Assembly: GCA_013396995.1 (NCBI GenBank)
Contig: VWZP01001589.1
Span: forward strand, 1,635,069 to 1,699,068
Length of the DNA stretch: 64,000 nucleotides
Direction: 5' to 3'
Source of the DNA: Dicaeum eximium
Lineage: Eukaryota > Chordata > Aves > Passeriformes > Dicaeidae
How positions within the stretch are numbered: the first letter of the stretch is position 1; the number at the start of each line of letters is the position of its first letter. Positions 11,581 through 25,130 of the stretch are shown in pieces. Made by a program: the position numbers and the translations under genes. Below the pieces are notes generated by a model. The model was given only the letters and a program-made list of their open reading frames with translations. It was not told where the DNA came from and made no database searches.

Positions 11581-14014
11581 ATGACTTGAAGGGTGAATTG
11601 AACTACTAAATAAGGTTGAGATTCCTATTAAAATAAAAAATAAATTTGAAAACACAACAAAAAAGTCCCAAAACCAGAAGATTTTTCAAAGGGAAACTGC
11701 ACATAAATTATAGAAGAGGGAAACATAAGGGAAAATAATCTTGGTTTTCTGGACAATATCATCCCTCTATATAAATAGTAGATTATAGTCAAGGACTGGG
11801 GCTTTATCATCAAAGACCAGGATATTTTAGTCCCAGGCACACATAGGCAATTGCTTTCTCTGTAATTTCTGTTATTCTTTTTTTTTTTTTCCAAGAACAA
11901 TTTATACTGCCAATCCTAAAGAATGAAAACTGCAGAGAAAAAGCAACAAACCAACAAACCAAACCCATAAAAACACCCACAATCTTGGTTTCTTCCCATC
12001 TCATTATAATACTGAAGTTTAATAATTTCAAAATAAAATGCATTTTCCCCTCAAGACTTTTAAATAAATAATAAGAGTGGTAGTAGTAGTAATATTATAA
12101 TAAATTATTGCCATATGGCTCTCCTTCCTGATCAGGGGAATAAATGAGAGAACCATGCATGATCTCTTACTATGCTCAGAGGGTCTGTAGTTGTTAACGG
12201 TGCTTTTAAATTATATTGTTGATGTGGAGAATGAGAGTAACTTATATTAGTTTTTTAATTAATGTTCGTATAACCTGCTGGCTATTCTTTCATTTGACTT
12301 TCTGGAGTTAAATCAAAAAGTCCTCTAGCATGATTAAATTGTGGTTACCAATAACAGACCGACTAGTAAAACATTCTGTGCCCATAGAAGAGCAGTGGAT
12401 TGGCTTGTTTGGCAATCACCAAGCTCACAGAAGTGTCAGGTATTTTTCAGAGTGATGGGAGAGAGGAAAGGCAACCTGGGACCAAGGGGTGTGACTGTTC
12501 ACAGGGGCTGCCTGACATGTCTGAAAGGAGAGGAGCCAGTTCCTTCAAAAGACATGTTTGCAAAGGCATTGGTCTGACTATGTCCTTGAATGTTGCTAAA
12601 CCACTGTCACATTCACTATTAAACTTTTTTATATTGCTGTCTTATATCCATAAACTTATCGCTATTTCTGTCTGACAAGTGAAGTGTGTCATTCCATCCA
12701 TGACAAACAGACACTAAAGAAAAGCATTTTGTCTCCTTTAGACCACAACACAGTTTGCTTAAAGAGCCAAATTTAACACTATGTTCCAGGAAAAAAAAAA
12801 AAGATTTATGGAAGACTGAGATTAAAAAATTGAATAGTTTTAACTTTTCTATCGGACTACTTTCTAAGTGGGTTAATATATATTGTTTTGTTTTGTAAAA
12901 AAAAAAAATGAAAAAGAAAAAAATCTTTTCTGACTTACATTATTTTCTATACAGAGATTTAACAAAAGCTTTTTAGTAGGGACTGCAGACCAAGCAGGTG
13001 TCAGCATTGCTATGTGCTCATTACCGCTTCATGTTCACCTACTTCTTCTACAGCCATCATGAATTATCTTTTAACTGTCTAACTCAGGTTATCCAAAACC
13101 ATTCTTTACTTTCATAAATTGTTGTGTAAGGTTAAGGCTTCTTATTGCTTCCAGCTTTCTCAGGTAGCCTTTTTACTAAGGATCTGTTTAGCTGATCAGA
13201 GCAAAGATCTGTTGGATCTGACTTCTCTGACTGTTCAAGTGTCTATGCACAGGAGCATTCAAATGCTGCAGAGTCCTCGGGTCCAAGAATGCAAGATCAC
13301 TAAGCAATGCTACATATTATCTTAGATGTGTCACATCACGTCTTTTCTAAAATATTGATTGTTCTGGACACCCAAAGTAGCTGACTTACCTAAGATTCCT
13401 CATTTTCATTTTATTTACTTAGAGGACTTCTAGTTATGGCAAGGTGTATAATTTTGCCTGGTCAGTTTTATGGATTGCATTATGTGAGAAATGATTTCTT
13501 TACTCAAGCAATTGCATAGTCAAACACAACAATCTCTGATTGCTCATCCAACACCATGGTATACCACACTATTGTACTGTGGCAATTTCTTGCTGTTTCC
13601 TTGTGCTTGTAAGATATTTTTGGTGTATCTATAATTTCTCATTTCCTCAAAATAGAGTGGGCAGCAGAAAAGACTTAAACAAAACAAAGCTTTACTAAGA
13701 TCATAAATATATATACAGAGAAAACTGAGAAGGGGAAAACAAGACATTCCAACAACCAAAAGGAAGTAAACAAATTTTTCATGTTAGATACCAATATTCT
13801 AAATTAAGTACAGAAAAAGAAAGAACTGTGAAATGAAAGTTTAAAACAAAACCAGAGGAAACTTTATTGATCTGTCTGTATTTTGCCTCATGTCTATTGC
13901 ATAGCAACAGAGAGAGAATGTTTTATTATCACAGTTGCCAGAGCTCTGAAAAACTCAAGGCACTTCAGAATGTGCCTGTAAAGTGCTGGTGGAAAAGTGG
14001 CTAGTTCACAGAAA
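11581..14014. other. AT-rich non-coding DNA
   Basis: No gene recognised. It contains homopolymers (T13 at 11878-11890, A12 at 12791-12802, A12 at 12897-12908) and a TAG triplet cluster near 12075-12100. A modestly GC-richer stretch at about 12340-12590 has overlapping short frames with no recognisable product. Confidence 0.55.
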
Positions 14015-14095
14015 CCTAATCATAGATTGATATTGCTGGAAAACACCTTTAAATGTCATTTAGTCTATCATCCCTGCCATGGGCCAGACAGACAA
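14015..14095 (-). mobile_element. CR1 3' end remnant, antisense
   Basis: The sequence from 'aatcatagattgatattgctgg' to 'catccctgccatgggccaga' follows the order of the antisense CR1 3' end (terminal ATTCTATG-type repeats, 'ttggaagggacctttaaa', 'tgccatgggcaggg'). It is short and diverged. No CR1 is recognisable to its right. Confidence 0.6.
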
Positions 14096-16315
14096 TTTAG
14101 AAAAGCACTCAAGAGTTTTGTAGGAAAGCCACAAAACAGCTGATATGACAAGGCCTATCCCTGAAGAGAGGCAGCCCCTGGCACAGGGTCATCAGTGGTG
14201 CCTTCTGAGATTTTGGAGCTGCAGATGGACAAAGATCAATGCCCTGAGTGGGACAGAATGTATGGCCAGTATCTCTTCTGGCTTTTTTCTTGCTTTCCAA
14301 ATCCTCTTGCCATTCATTCTTCTCTGTTCTTGTCCTTCTTCAACCCCTTGTAGCTTCCTGAATTCATCAGGCAGTTTTCACATCTCATTCTGCATTCTGA
14401 AGCAGAGTTTGTGGTCTTGAGCTTCCAGGGGAGATAAACATCAAGCACCTGCAGAAGAAATAGACTTTATTTGGTATTCCTCCAAGAAATGTAAGAAAAA
14501 TAATTTCTTCTGCAGTATGAAACTTATTTCACAAATACTAACATTTTTAATTTACAGGATTGGCTGACTGGAAATAAAAGATGGAATTAAAACAAGACTT
14601 ATGTACACATGGTGTGTGTATTTTTAATCCCTCATCTGTCCTCCTAAATAAATAGGAAAATTACTAACCTATAGCACCATTGTAGTGCTGAGGAGTTATA
14701 ATTTCCATTCTGTTTACTAGACTGTGGTTCTATTGAACTATACATGGAATTTATATAATTTTTGTGGGTTTTTTTCTTCAACTATATGATATGTCTACAT
14801 CAATCTTGCCCTAGCCTATGAATGTCCAGAAGAACAAATTTTTTCAAGGCAATTTTTTTTTATTTCTACTGCACTCTTAAACTGGATAGTACCTACTCAG
14901 CTATAATTCTGAATGCTGAAAATTCATACTTGGATTGACAGAAAATAGGTCAGCTGGCTATTTCAGACGAGTTGTCTGTTGTGTATCTTGAAAAATACAT
15001 TGCTACCTGAAGAATAAGGAATTAAAATCCAAGTTAAGGTAACTTAAGTTACAGCCAGAAATAGATGCTGAATGACATCAGCATGTTATCATTTGAGTCT
15101 GAGACTTTAATTCAAAAGTTTGCTGTGATGACAGACTATACTAGTTGCTTGCAGTGATAAACAGCAAACACCAACATCTCCAAGGAAGATTGGAAAGGAG
15201 TGTTATTTTCTATATAAATAGCAGGACAGTGAAGAGGACACCCTCAGAGATGCCTTACAGTTTAGCCACTCCTGAGAACTGCTGAGGAGGTGATAAGGCA
15301 GAGAGATGAAACACCTGATGGGTACTCTCAAGAAGTGCAGCAAAAATCTTGGTTACACCACCATTCCTCCTAGGGGTGCCTAGAAAGGGAACTGACCCTT
15401 TCTTTTCACTACTCGACCCTCATAATAACCACTTCTGCTTTGTCCCACACTGATCAGCTGCTCAGTTTTGAAACTATTGCTCTAGGACTCCCTGGCAAAA
15501 TGCCATGTACTTCTGCACTACCCCAAAGAGCCACAGAAGACAAAAGGAAGTCTTAGAGATGGTCAGATTCAATCACAGTCACTTCTGACATGGAAAATTA
15601 AGTGACATATTACTAGGACCATGATAAAATTGTTTATGGCTGTGATATAAATGATATAATGGTTATCATGAGGAGATAGAATCTGGTTAAACCAGGATTG
15701 CATTCAATAATGAGAAATTCAGCTATGAACAATATACATCCAGGTTATTTTGTAGAGTTTTTAGTTGCAATGAACATCAAGAAAACTCAGAAAAAAATAT
15801 TGGATGAATGACACTCAGTGGATTGGAGGTTTTTTCCAAAGACAGTATTCCTATTTCCAAAAGGCCAAGAAGCTAAGGTAGCTTAAAAAAAAAAAAAAAA
15901 AAATCCTAGCAAAGCAAATGAATTTTAATCACAATTTCTCCAAATACGTGCTGCTCCATTCATCTCTGATTAAGTGTGTTGTACTCTTTCTGTATGGTCA
16001 GTCAGGGTAAACACTTCTTGAAAGCAATTCAATATATTCTACAAAAATATATTTAAGTCATCCTCTGACAATGTTATTTTTTCTCCATTCTTCTTGGATG
16101 AGACAGACTAAGCAGCTGGTTTAAAGTAGATGCCTAATTTAGAACTGTATGATAATTTAGCATGAGGTAACAGTTGTTACCTTGTAATATTTACAAAATT
16201 TTTGAATGCATTTGAAATTTATTATTTAAACACATATATTTTGACAAAGTGACTTTACCATATTTATTGTCAGACTCACTGCCTTTATACAAGGCAAAAA
16301 ATAAACACAGAAGTA
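14096..16315. other. Non-coding DNA
   Basis: No gene or element recognised. There is an A19 run at 15885-15903. Two slightly GC-richer stretches (about 14140-14440 and 15230-15560) carry short frames on one or both strands without recognisable products; they may be old unrecognised repeats. Confidence 0.5.
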
Positions 16316-16775
16316 CAGATTTAGGTGGGAAGGAACCTTTGGGAGAGCATCTGGTCCAATTGCCCTGCTGAAGCAGGGCCACTTACACCAGGTTGGTGGG
16401 ACCATGTCCAGACTGCTTTTCAGTATTTTCAGAAAGGGACCTCAATACTTCTGGGCAACCTTTGCCAGTGCTCAGTCACCTTCACAGCTAAAAACTGCTT
16501 CCAAATGTTCAGACAGAAGATGCTGTGTTTTACTTTGTGCCCATTACCTTCCACCCCTGGACATTGAACAGTGTCTGGATCTGGATGTTCTTTACACCCT
16601 CCTTCAGTGGTTTGTGCACATTGGTAAGAGCTCCCTGAGATCTCCAGGAGGAACCATGCCAGCACTCTCAGCTAAGGAGAGAGATGTCTTTAAATCATCT
16701 TAATGACCCTTTTGTGGATTCTCTCTTTTGCTTGGTAGCCCAGAAGTGGACCCAGAATTCCAGGTGTGGCTAAAT
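16316..16775 (-). mobile_element. CR1 LINE fragment, antisense, diverged
   Basis: It starts with 'gtgggaaggaacctttggga' and 'tctggtccaattgccctgct', the antisense CR1 3' UTR of a subfamily with 'tctggtccaacccccctgct'. It continues through 'ctgggcaacctttgccagtg', the 'ctaaaaactgcttcc' segment (normally 'taaagaatttcttcc') and 'cagaagtggacccagaattc', corresponding to the end of ORF2. It is heavily substituted. Similarity may extend weakly to about 17000 but I could not follow it with confidence. Confidence 0.75.
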
Positions 16776-18781
16776 AAAATGAAAGTCACTTGAAGCTCAT
16801 ATGGAGCTTTCAACCATCCTTGTATGACGCTACCTATGATAATTTTCTGATAAAAAGACTATCCCTCTCATCTATTCTCAATCTTTCCACCAAAAATCTG
16901 GTGATAGTCCAGGAGATGTCCCACCAGTCCTGTGCTATCTGCCAGGGATGTTGGAAACCTTTGACCATTAAGAAAACTGATCTCTTTGTTCTTTTTGACG
17001 AGAAGTTAAGGTTGAAACCTGATGTTAGATGATCTGGATATATAATCTTGACCAGTCTGCATTTTAGTTGTTCTTTTTCCTATCAAAAATTAAACACAGT
17101 TTTCAAAGCAGAGAATATCACATCCCATCTGCTTATTGTACTTGATTTTGCAGTGGCTCCTAAAGGAATTGCTCAGACATCTGAAGCAAAATAAAACCTA
17201 TGTAGTAAGTGCAGAATAGAAGAGGAAATGACCTAAAATTGGCAGTGCCAATTAAGATTATCAAGAGAGAAAAAATTTTAAAATAATGTACTAGGCAGAA
17301 ATTATGTAATGAAAACTGTCCATGTATGATAAACTTTTAAGAAAACCTAAAGAAATTTTGGAAGCATAAGTAATTAATAGCAGAATTTCTCTCTAAATGG
17401 AAAAAAAATCCTAAGTCAGTTAAACAATTATTTTACTGAATAATTAGCAATTATTTGGGATTTTTTTACTCAAGTAGAGCTTGGCTATTAAGAATATACA
17501 TAATATATAATGCTATCACACTGTAGTTACTTCTGATGTTTCTGCATGCAAGTGCTAAATCACATCATTGATGGTTGTTAGGTGTGTTTGTTTTACAATG
17601 AAATACATTATATAAATCTGCACACACTTATATGTACATATGAAATCACCTGTAAAAACCTAAGTGCCATTTCTGCAACTTGCTCTTATGACCGTATTTG
17701 TTATAAAAGAGGACAAAGAGTGCCCTTCAAATTTTAGGCTTTGTCTGATAAAATAGAAAAACTAGCAATGAAAGAAATATGTAAATAACAACAAGGTTAC
17801 AATTGAAGCAAGGATTATTTTCAATTAATTTACAAGAACATCATATAAAAGGGAAACTGAGGTTCTGCTGTAGTGGGTGTCCAGAGTAGTATTTGATACA
17901 ATGCCATAACCCTTCCTACAGATTATAGGGGCAAGAACAGATGTATCCTTGTTGAGCATGAACATTATCAACAGGAAATGACAAAAATTTGCCAAGCCAT
18001 CACTACATGCAGCAGTAGGCCTGATCACATATCAAATTCCACTGATGATGCTTAGGATGTACTTGAACCCACAGGTAAACTTTTTGAAAGATGGTTGCCT
18101 AATATAAAAATAACTTCCACACTTGAGGCTAGCTTTATGAATCAACAAAGTGGCACCTCAGTTGGTAGCTGTTTGACATTCAGCTCCTGAAACAAAAAAT
18201 CAATATCCTGCATGAAAGTTAAGAAAAATAGGATGAAGTGCCCTTGTGGCGAAAGAAGCTCCCTGTCTCCTCCTTTCCCACCAGACTTTGTGCACAAGGA
18301 AGTTACAAGCACTTCTATAAGGGTGCCTGAGACAGACTTCATGCTGGCACTTGTGAGTGCTTATTGAGCCAACCTGGGGCTCTTCAGGTGACAAGGGTTG
18401 CAGTACAGGCAGTTACACTCTTTGGAAATCCAGCCCTACACCGTGATCCTCTTGTGCTCCTGCTCCAGTGTACTCCTGCAGAGGTGGTGATAAATTCAGG
18501 AGAAGCACACTGCCTCTCAGAGAAAAGCAGCAGTCACATAAGTCTGTCAACAAGTACTAAAGGTTTAGGGGGTTTATTTTATGGATATGGGTCTGGAAAA
18601 CTTAATACAATAATTTTTTACTTTCTTGCCTTAGGAGACTAGATACAAATAGAGACAAACAAGGGTTTTAGGCCGGGCTAGGTTGAAAACTTGCAGTCTG
18701 TCTCTGCTTCACACTAAGTATTACAGTATTACACACTGCTATTACCATGCTGAAAAACTGATGGCTTTCCTCTGATTTTCC

Positions 18782-18853
18782 AGGAAGAAGATAGATGGGG
18801 TAAAGAAAAAGAAGAAAAAAAAGGGAAAGAAAAGGAGGAAAAAAGGGAAGAGG
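18782..18853. repeat. Polypurine (A/G) tract
   Basis: About 72 bases that are nearly all purine on the plus strand. The complementary Ser/Phe-rich short frames on the minus strand are artefacts of this composition. Confidence 0.85.
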
Positions 18854-20214
18854 ATACCAGGAAAAGTTCAAACCTGTGACAGTAAAGAAAAAATAGTTTT
18901 GGAATACAAAAATATATGAAAAGCAAAAGTGCTATATAAGTCTTGAGGTAACAGTTAATAGGAAGTCAGCTATATTTCAAAGACTATGCCAGCAAGAAGA
19001 AAAACAAAAATAACTTTGATATGATTTTAGGTGCAAACAGAGGTTCATCCATCATAGACCAGACACATATTAAGGCCTACCTAAATGGCAAAGTTGTGGC
19101 TTTGCCCCATAATGTTGAGCTGTGGGCATCTCAAAATTTACAAAATGTGAAGAATTCAGAATAGAAAAACCCAAACTGAGATTCTGTACAATCTGACCTT
19201 TGAGTAAGGACTTAAAGTAGAGCAGAAACTTTATATATCCTGCCTAATATATGTCAGAGAGAGAAAACTTTGAAAAGTATGAATATAAAGCCATGAGAAA
19301 AATGACTTAAAGTCATCCAAGGGGGCATAAATACAATAAAAGGGAAACTACAAGGCTATGTATAATTTCCTGGCCTTGAAATACATTCAGCTATAGAGCA
19401 GTCTTATAAAGCAGTGGAAGAAACTCATCACTCCAATACCTCCACCCTATATTCTCTTGTTGCAATACAATAAAAAATTGCAACATCAGAAGTAAAGTAA
19501 ATCCTGTTATTAAGAAAAAAAAAAGTAGTCTGGACAGGAAATCTGAACCAAATCTTTAAAAATGGCCTTGGAAAAAATATTTTAAAAAATAGCAAGGAAT
19601 AATATTTTATTGGCAAAGAGAATGATAAGATAATTTAATAGAATTACCATTACCAATTAACTTGAAGCCAGCTATGTCCATATTACAGAAATTCTTATTC
19701 AGTGTTATCTTTTCAGGCTTAGTATCGACAGGAATCTGTAACTTCCATACTTCTACAAGATCAAAAACTGAGTATAAAGCTAGTTGGGACGAAAGTGTTT
19801 TGTTTTGTTTTAATCTTACTTTAACACCTACAGTGTCAAATGAAAAAAACTCTTGAAGTAACCATAGTGACAACAAATTTTAAAATATCACATTGAACAG
19901 TTATTTGTGCTCTTCAGGGCTGGAGTGAGGGGAAGCTCCCCAGGAAATAGACATTTACCCTTTTAAATCAATCCAGGTAAAGGACTTTTTTGACTGCCTG
20001 AGAAATAATGTAGCACAATCCAAGCAGAGATAATTCAAGGAGATGAACAGAAGGTAAACCACTGTGAGGCTCCTAAAACAGAGTAATAGCAGTCACTCAC
20101 ACTTCATGCATGGCAAGCATGCAAACACAGTCTGATATCATAAAGGCATTTGATGAAAGAGCTAAATGAGACAGAACAAACAAAAATACTATTTTTGAAC
20201 AGGCATTTTCCTTT

Positions 20215-20235
20215 AGCAGCAGCAGCAGCAGCAGC
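20215..20235. repeat. (AGC)7 microsatellite
   Basis: Seven perfect AGC units, a candidate polymorphic triplet repeat. It is not inside a supported coding frame. Confidence 0.95.
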
Positions 20236-23200
20236 TTGATCTCTCTCCCTCAAAGGAAAATCTCTGCCCTGTAACTTGTTTCAACTTTTAGAATTTTTTG
20301 TAATTTATTTGATATTTGCATGCCATTAAGTGAAGTCTCAAACTGAAATGAAACCTGTTCCAAAGTACCCCATGTGAATACAGATTCTTGGTGAGCTGCC
20401 TCTCATTTAACAACAATGGGAAGCAGCAGCCAATACCCCATGGGCCCCTGTCCATAAGGGCCCCTGAGGCAAGAGCTGCTGCTGTTTTTGAATGCAGATG
20501 AACTGCAGTAGATTATTGACTCAGTTTAAGGACAAGTGAGAAGTTCACAAAACTGAGTTCACAAAAGAAACTTGAAATTAATTGAGATTATGTCACTTTG
20601 ATGTCCCCTACCCCCCACCAAAAAAAAAAAAGAAAAAAAAAAGGTAACAGACTTTCTTGTATTTTTTAGATGTAGAACCAACAGCTGCTAAAAGATTTGA
20701 AGAATATGAAACAGGCTTGAATGGAACAGTCTAAAAAATTTCTTCTGCACAGGGATATACTTTGTGCAACATGACCAAACAGTATGATGCATCAAAGCAC
20801 ACAGCTGCATGGAAGCAGAAAGAACATTTCAGGGCAGAGAATAGTACATGATACATTTTAAACAGAAATATTATGGCTCACATTGTTTCCAAGGCTAAGA
20901 TGAAACTTTGGCAAATATCCTAGTTTTACTGGTCACATTTACTTTGTGCAAATACAGAATAAGAAATTCTGGTTAACAGGTTTCTAAGTGGGTATTTAGA
21001 TGTAAAAGTAGTGCTATTTGTAATTTCTTCATTAAGTACCATCTTTCTTCCTCCTTTTTGAATTTACATCTGAGTGAAGACATTGAATAATGAGGCCCAG
21101 ATATGCTACTGTACAATGAGATAAAGGGCTAATCAAACAAAAAATCAGCTTGTAGCCAAAAGGAAGTAGTACACAAAAAATAATTTTTTGCTTGCCTCTT
21201 TCGCAGCCCACAGTGTTATTTGGGGCAAATGTAATCTAATTTGAACTAAAACATCTTTCTTTGCAATAAATTAAAACCTAGGGATTACACAAACTTGGCT
21301 ATTCCACATTTTATATTAGCATACATGGATACAAATATCATGCATTTACAAACATAAATTTGAAAGGAACATAGCTTCTTCTTCTTTCATATCCCCTTCC
21401 CTCACTGGTGTGTTTTAATCAGATTGACCTAATATATATAATTAGACCATTTCCATTAGGAAACATATAAGATCTTGTCCATTTCATCTAGAACTTAAAC
21501 TAAGTTCTTCCAATCACTGTAACCTGTTTATTACCTGATGAAAATTTTCTAGTCTAACAAATTCCTGTCAAAATCATTCCAGATCAGGAATCTGACATGA
21601 GTTCTGAGGAAACAATCATGACATCCTAAATGCTGACTTTTTTTTACAAAAAATGCTTCATTCTACCTTTTTCATATCATCTTCCTAACAGTAATTGTGT
21701 TTCAGTATTTAAATATTATTTGAAGGACAGCTTCTTTTTACTTTTTTTAAAATCTTAATTAATTAGGAACAGATTAAAGTAAAGCTAAGTAATATCTTTG
21801 TGTGTTTCACTTTGATGTTACAGGACCCATCTGCATGTGCACCGTTTAATATTCCTGTCTATTTTGACTACAATTTTTGAAGGAAAGTTATGACTGTATT
21901 TAAAGGAACATAATAAGAATTTTTTTTTTTTTCGTAAATAGGTTGAAACATCTTAGATTTAGCAAAGTGGAGTGGACCCTAACGTGGGTATCTGACACAG
22001 TAGTAGACCACGGACTAGTAACACATCCCATACTATGCTTACCCATTAACACAAGCTTCAAATTCAAAGAAAAAAGATTTTAAAAGAAATTAAGCAGCAA
22101 CTCTGCCTAAATCATCAGCAAACTCGACAACTGTCCACTTAAAATTCCATTCCTAAGCTCACTTTCAGCACCATTCATTGTAAATGAAAACATAAAAGTG
22201 TTTTATAAGAGTGAGTAAAACCAGAAGATGTTTCTATTTTTTGGCAGGCAAGATTGGTCTCTCATATGGCCAAAGCTATTTTGCTTCTTGGTGTTTTTTA
22301 ACAAAGACTAGAATTCAGACAATCCAAAACATGTGTTTATATATTTATATATCAAGAAAAACCTGTGCCAGGAAACAATAAGGCTGAATTATGTGTAAAA
22401 TATGAACTCATAGATCTGCAGTATTAGATCTGATTGTGCTGCAAAAACTTCAAACCTGTTCTTACCGCAAAGTCCGTTAATGCAAATTTTCCACATTTTA
22501 CAGATTTTACAATTATCTACATTTTCAAGGATTTCAAATCATGCTTTTCTTTTACACTGATATATTGCAAAATTTAAGTTCATCAAACTTGTACATACAA
22601 TCAAGAAAGCAAACCTTGCATGACTCTGCTATTGCCCCTCTGACACTTTATTATTGATTTCAATTTGGAATTCCTATAATTAGTAATGACTACTGAAAAA
22701 AAAAGTAAAATTTTACCTTTGCGCTGATTCAAGACAAGAGATGCTTCTCTGAATAGAAATACATTCTTGAATTATATTTATAGGAATATATGAATATTTG
22801 CTAATTGTCTGTTAAAAATTTGCTGATAAAATACAGAGTAAAATTCCCAATTATGTTTCAATGTTCAAAATAGGTCAGCCCTCTCAAAATCAATAAAGTT
22901 AATTTAGCTTGATTCCAGTAGAGTAGGATTTTTTTTCTTAGATTTAGCAAAAGGATTTATTCCTACAGAATTTCAGAGCAGAGTTTTCTAGCCTTGGACA
23001 GTACATAAAGACTAATTTCGCAACTAGAAAAAATGGCAAAATTTGCTATTGCAATCCATATCTCTCAGATTCACCAGTCTTATGTTAGTTTTAAATAAAA
23101 ATTGTTATTGAATATTAAATATTGTCAAATATTCAATAAAATATTCCAAAATTACTGCTAATGGTAGCATTTTTTTTGCTGCAGCTAAAAAATTGTAATG

Positions 23201-25012
23201 CTGTAGCAGGAGAAGATAAAATACTATTTACTTTTCCCTTGGCTCATAAAATAGCCCAAAATCTTGTTTCAAAAAATACTAGCTTTAATACCTGCTGTTT
23301 GCATCTATCAGAGGTTATTGCTGGGAGGTACTTGGAGCAGCTCTGATCAGATGACTCTAGCATAGGCTCTTTCCCAATAATGTTTTATGCCAATGTCAGA
23401 TATGGAATACGGAGCTGAATGGACCTTTTCCATCATCTAATATTCCCACAATTTTAAGATTAATGTAAGCCAGAAAGAAAAAATATAGAAGCAAGCAAGC
23501 AAGCAAACAAATAATGTTTCTCAGTTGTTGCCTTTACCTATCCATACATCAGATAGACATTTCCATGTGCAGGAAAATTAATTATTGCTTCCAGTTTTGA
23601 GTGTGTATGTGTGCAGGTCCATATATATTGTGTGTGTAAATACATATACCAGCATATAAACAGCTGGTTGTGACTGCAATTGCAGTCTCACTCTAGATGA
23701 AATAGATTTTTTTAATAGAAAAGAACAATATTGTAATTTATTTTAATTTCCTGGCATTCAAAGAGATTAATTAATCCATTTTAATGACACCTACCTGGAT
23801 GAATTAAATTTCAATTAGACTTTGATTAGAAAGAGATGACTAGAGGGGCTGCCACTAAAAAGAGAATAAAATAACCAGCAAGTTTGCCCTGGAGGACTGT
23901 GAACAAAACACAAACCAAAAGATAGGGCTGGTGTCTGGCATTTTCAGCATTTAATGCAGTATTTAATTGCAACATCTTTCACCATATTTACTTCAAGAAT
24001 TACGTCTGATGCTTCTGTTATCTACCAAGGGCACTTTTCAACCTACAATTGTTGTACCCTACAATTTTCTGAAATCCTTGTAAGTGTAGGTCAGAGTGTA
24101 TCTTCAGGCTTCCTGCATGGAAGGACCAAGAGATAGTTCTCAATAAGTAAAAATAAATATGATAAGTAAAAACTCCTGAAAACATATAGCTGAAATAGAA
24201 AGTTACAAAAGGGCAAGGAGATAACATCAGACAGCAAAAGATGCATACCTTCCATAGAGAGTAGTTTGAATATATATGGCACAGTTCTGATCTGAACACA
24301 AAACTGACAAGCAAAACGTTCTTGTTTACTAAGTCTAATCATACTTTCATAAAAAATTGTCTATACATGAAGAGGAAAAAAACTCCAGAGTTTGCAAGGA
24401 AACCCAATAGTACCTTAGCAAAGTGCAAAGAGCTAGATACTTCAGCAGTGTTTGAGATAAGCATACAAAAAACCATTTTTGAATGCTTACGCTGAATCCT
24501 GAATCATTTCTGCAGCAGCAGTTAATTGGACATCTTAGTTCCTGGGCTACATGGCAGTTCCTGAGTTATTTTCAAATTGCAGCACATACATCTATGCTTA
24601 AATTCCACTGCTTTGAATTTATCTTTTTCAAGTTCTGTTTCAGAAATGTGGCTGACCTGGCAGCTCCTGACTGCTTGATGTTACTTTGCTTTAGTTCTGA
24701 ATGCCATTAGAATTCTGCTTGCTCTACAGTCCCTCACCTCACTGTCACAAGCTCACAGAGAATGATTGTGAAGGGAAGCTCTGTCTGAACAGCTAAGATC
24801 CAGAAACAACCCAGCTGGAGTCCAGATCTCCATTTATATCAGCAAGTGTGTTTTCCTACAGTGAGACTAGAAAATGGAATATATATATGCAAATAAATAC
24901 ATAACATAATATTTTGTACATACACCTAATCACCTAAACATTTTCTACACAGCATTTAATCCTCAAATTACTTATTCCAAAGATATTATAATCCTATTTT
25001 TTTATACAAATA

Positions 25013-25036
25013 TGACCTTGGTCAAGGTCAACCAAT
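25013..25036. promoter_or_regulatory. Palindromic nuclear-receptor-like half-sites plus CCAAT
   Basis: TGACCTTG-GT-CAAGGTCA is a perfect 8-bp inverted repeat with a 2-bp spacer (25013-25030), followed by CCAAT at 25032-25036. Each arm is the extended AGGTCA half-site (TCAAGGTCA type) bound by ERR/NR5A-class nuclear receptors. Binding is inferred from the motif only. Confidence 0.35.
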
Positions 25037-25042
25037 GGCTTT

Positions 25043-25130
25043 TCACAGAATCACAGGATATGCTGAGTTGGAGTGGACCCACAAGGATCTTCAAGTCCAA
25101 CTCCTGTCCTTGCCTAGGACCAACCCCAAA
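25043..25130 (-). mobile_element. CR1 3' end remnant, antisense
   Basis: 'tcacagaatcacaggatatg', 'ctgagttggagtggaccca', 'aggatcttcaagtccaactc' and 'ctgtccttgcctaggac' match the antisense 3' terminus of the CR1 subfamily seen at 1-355. The copy is truncated after about 90 bp. Confidence 0.85.

Larger units (their letters stand above)
16776..25012. other. AT-rich non-coding DNA, no gene seen
   Basis: About 8 kb with no supported gene or clear transposon. Apart from the simple repeats listed separately it holds an A-rich stretch after a C-rich one (about 20605-20642), a GCAA tetranucleotide cluster near 23490-23510, and ordinary AT-rich sequence. Confidence 0.6.

Noticed and set aside
11341..11655. 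Phe/Cys/Trp-rich minus-strand frame resembling a membrane protein
   Set aside because: The hydrophobicity is produced by the (CAAAC)n-like tract.
18668..18926. Ser/Phe/Leu-rich minus-strand frames resembling a signal or membrane segment
   Set aside because: They are the complement of the polypurine tract at 18782-18853.
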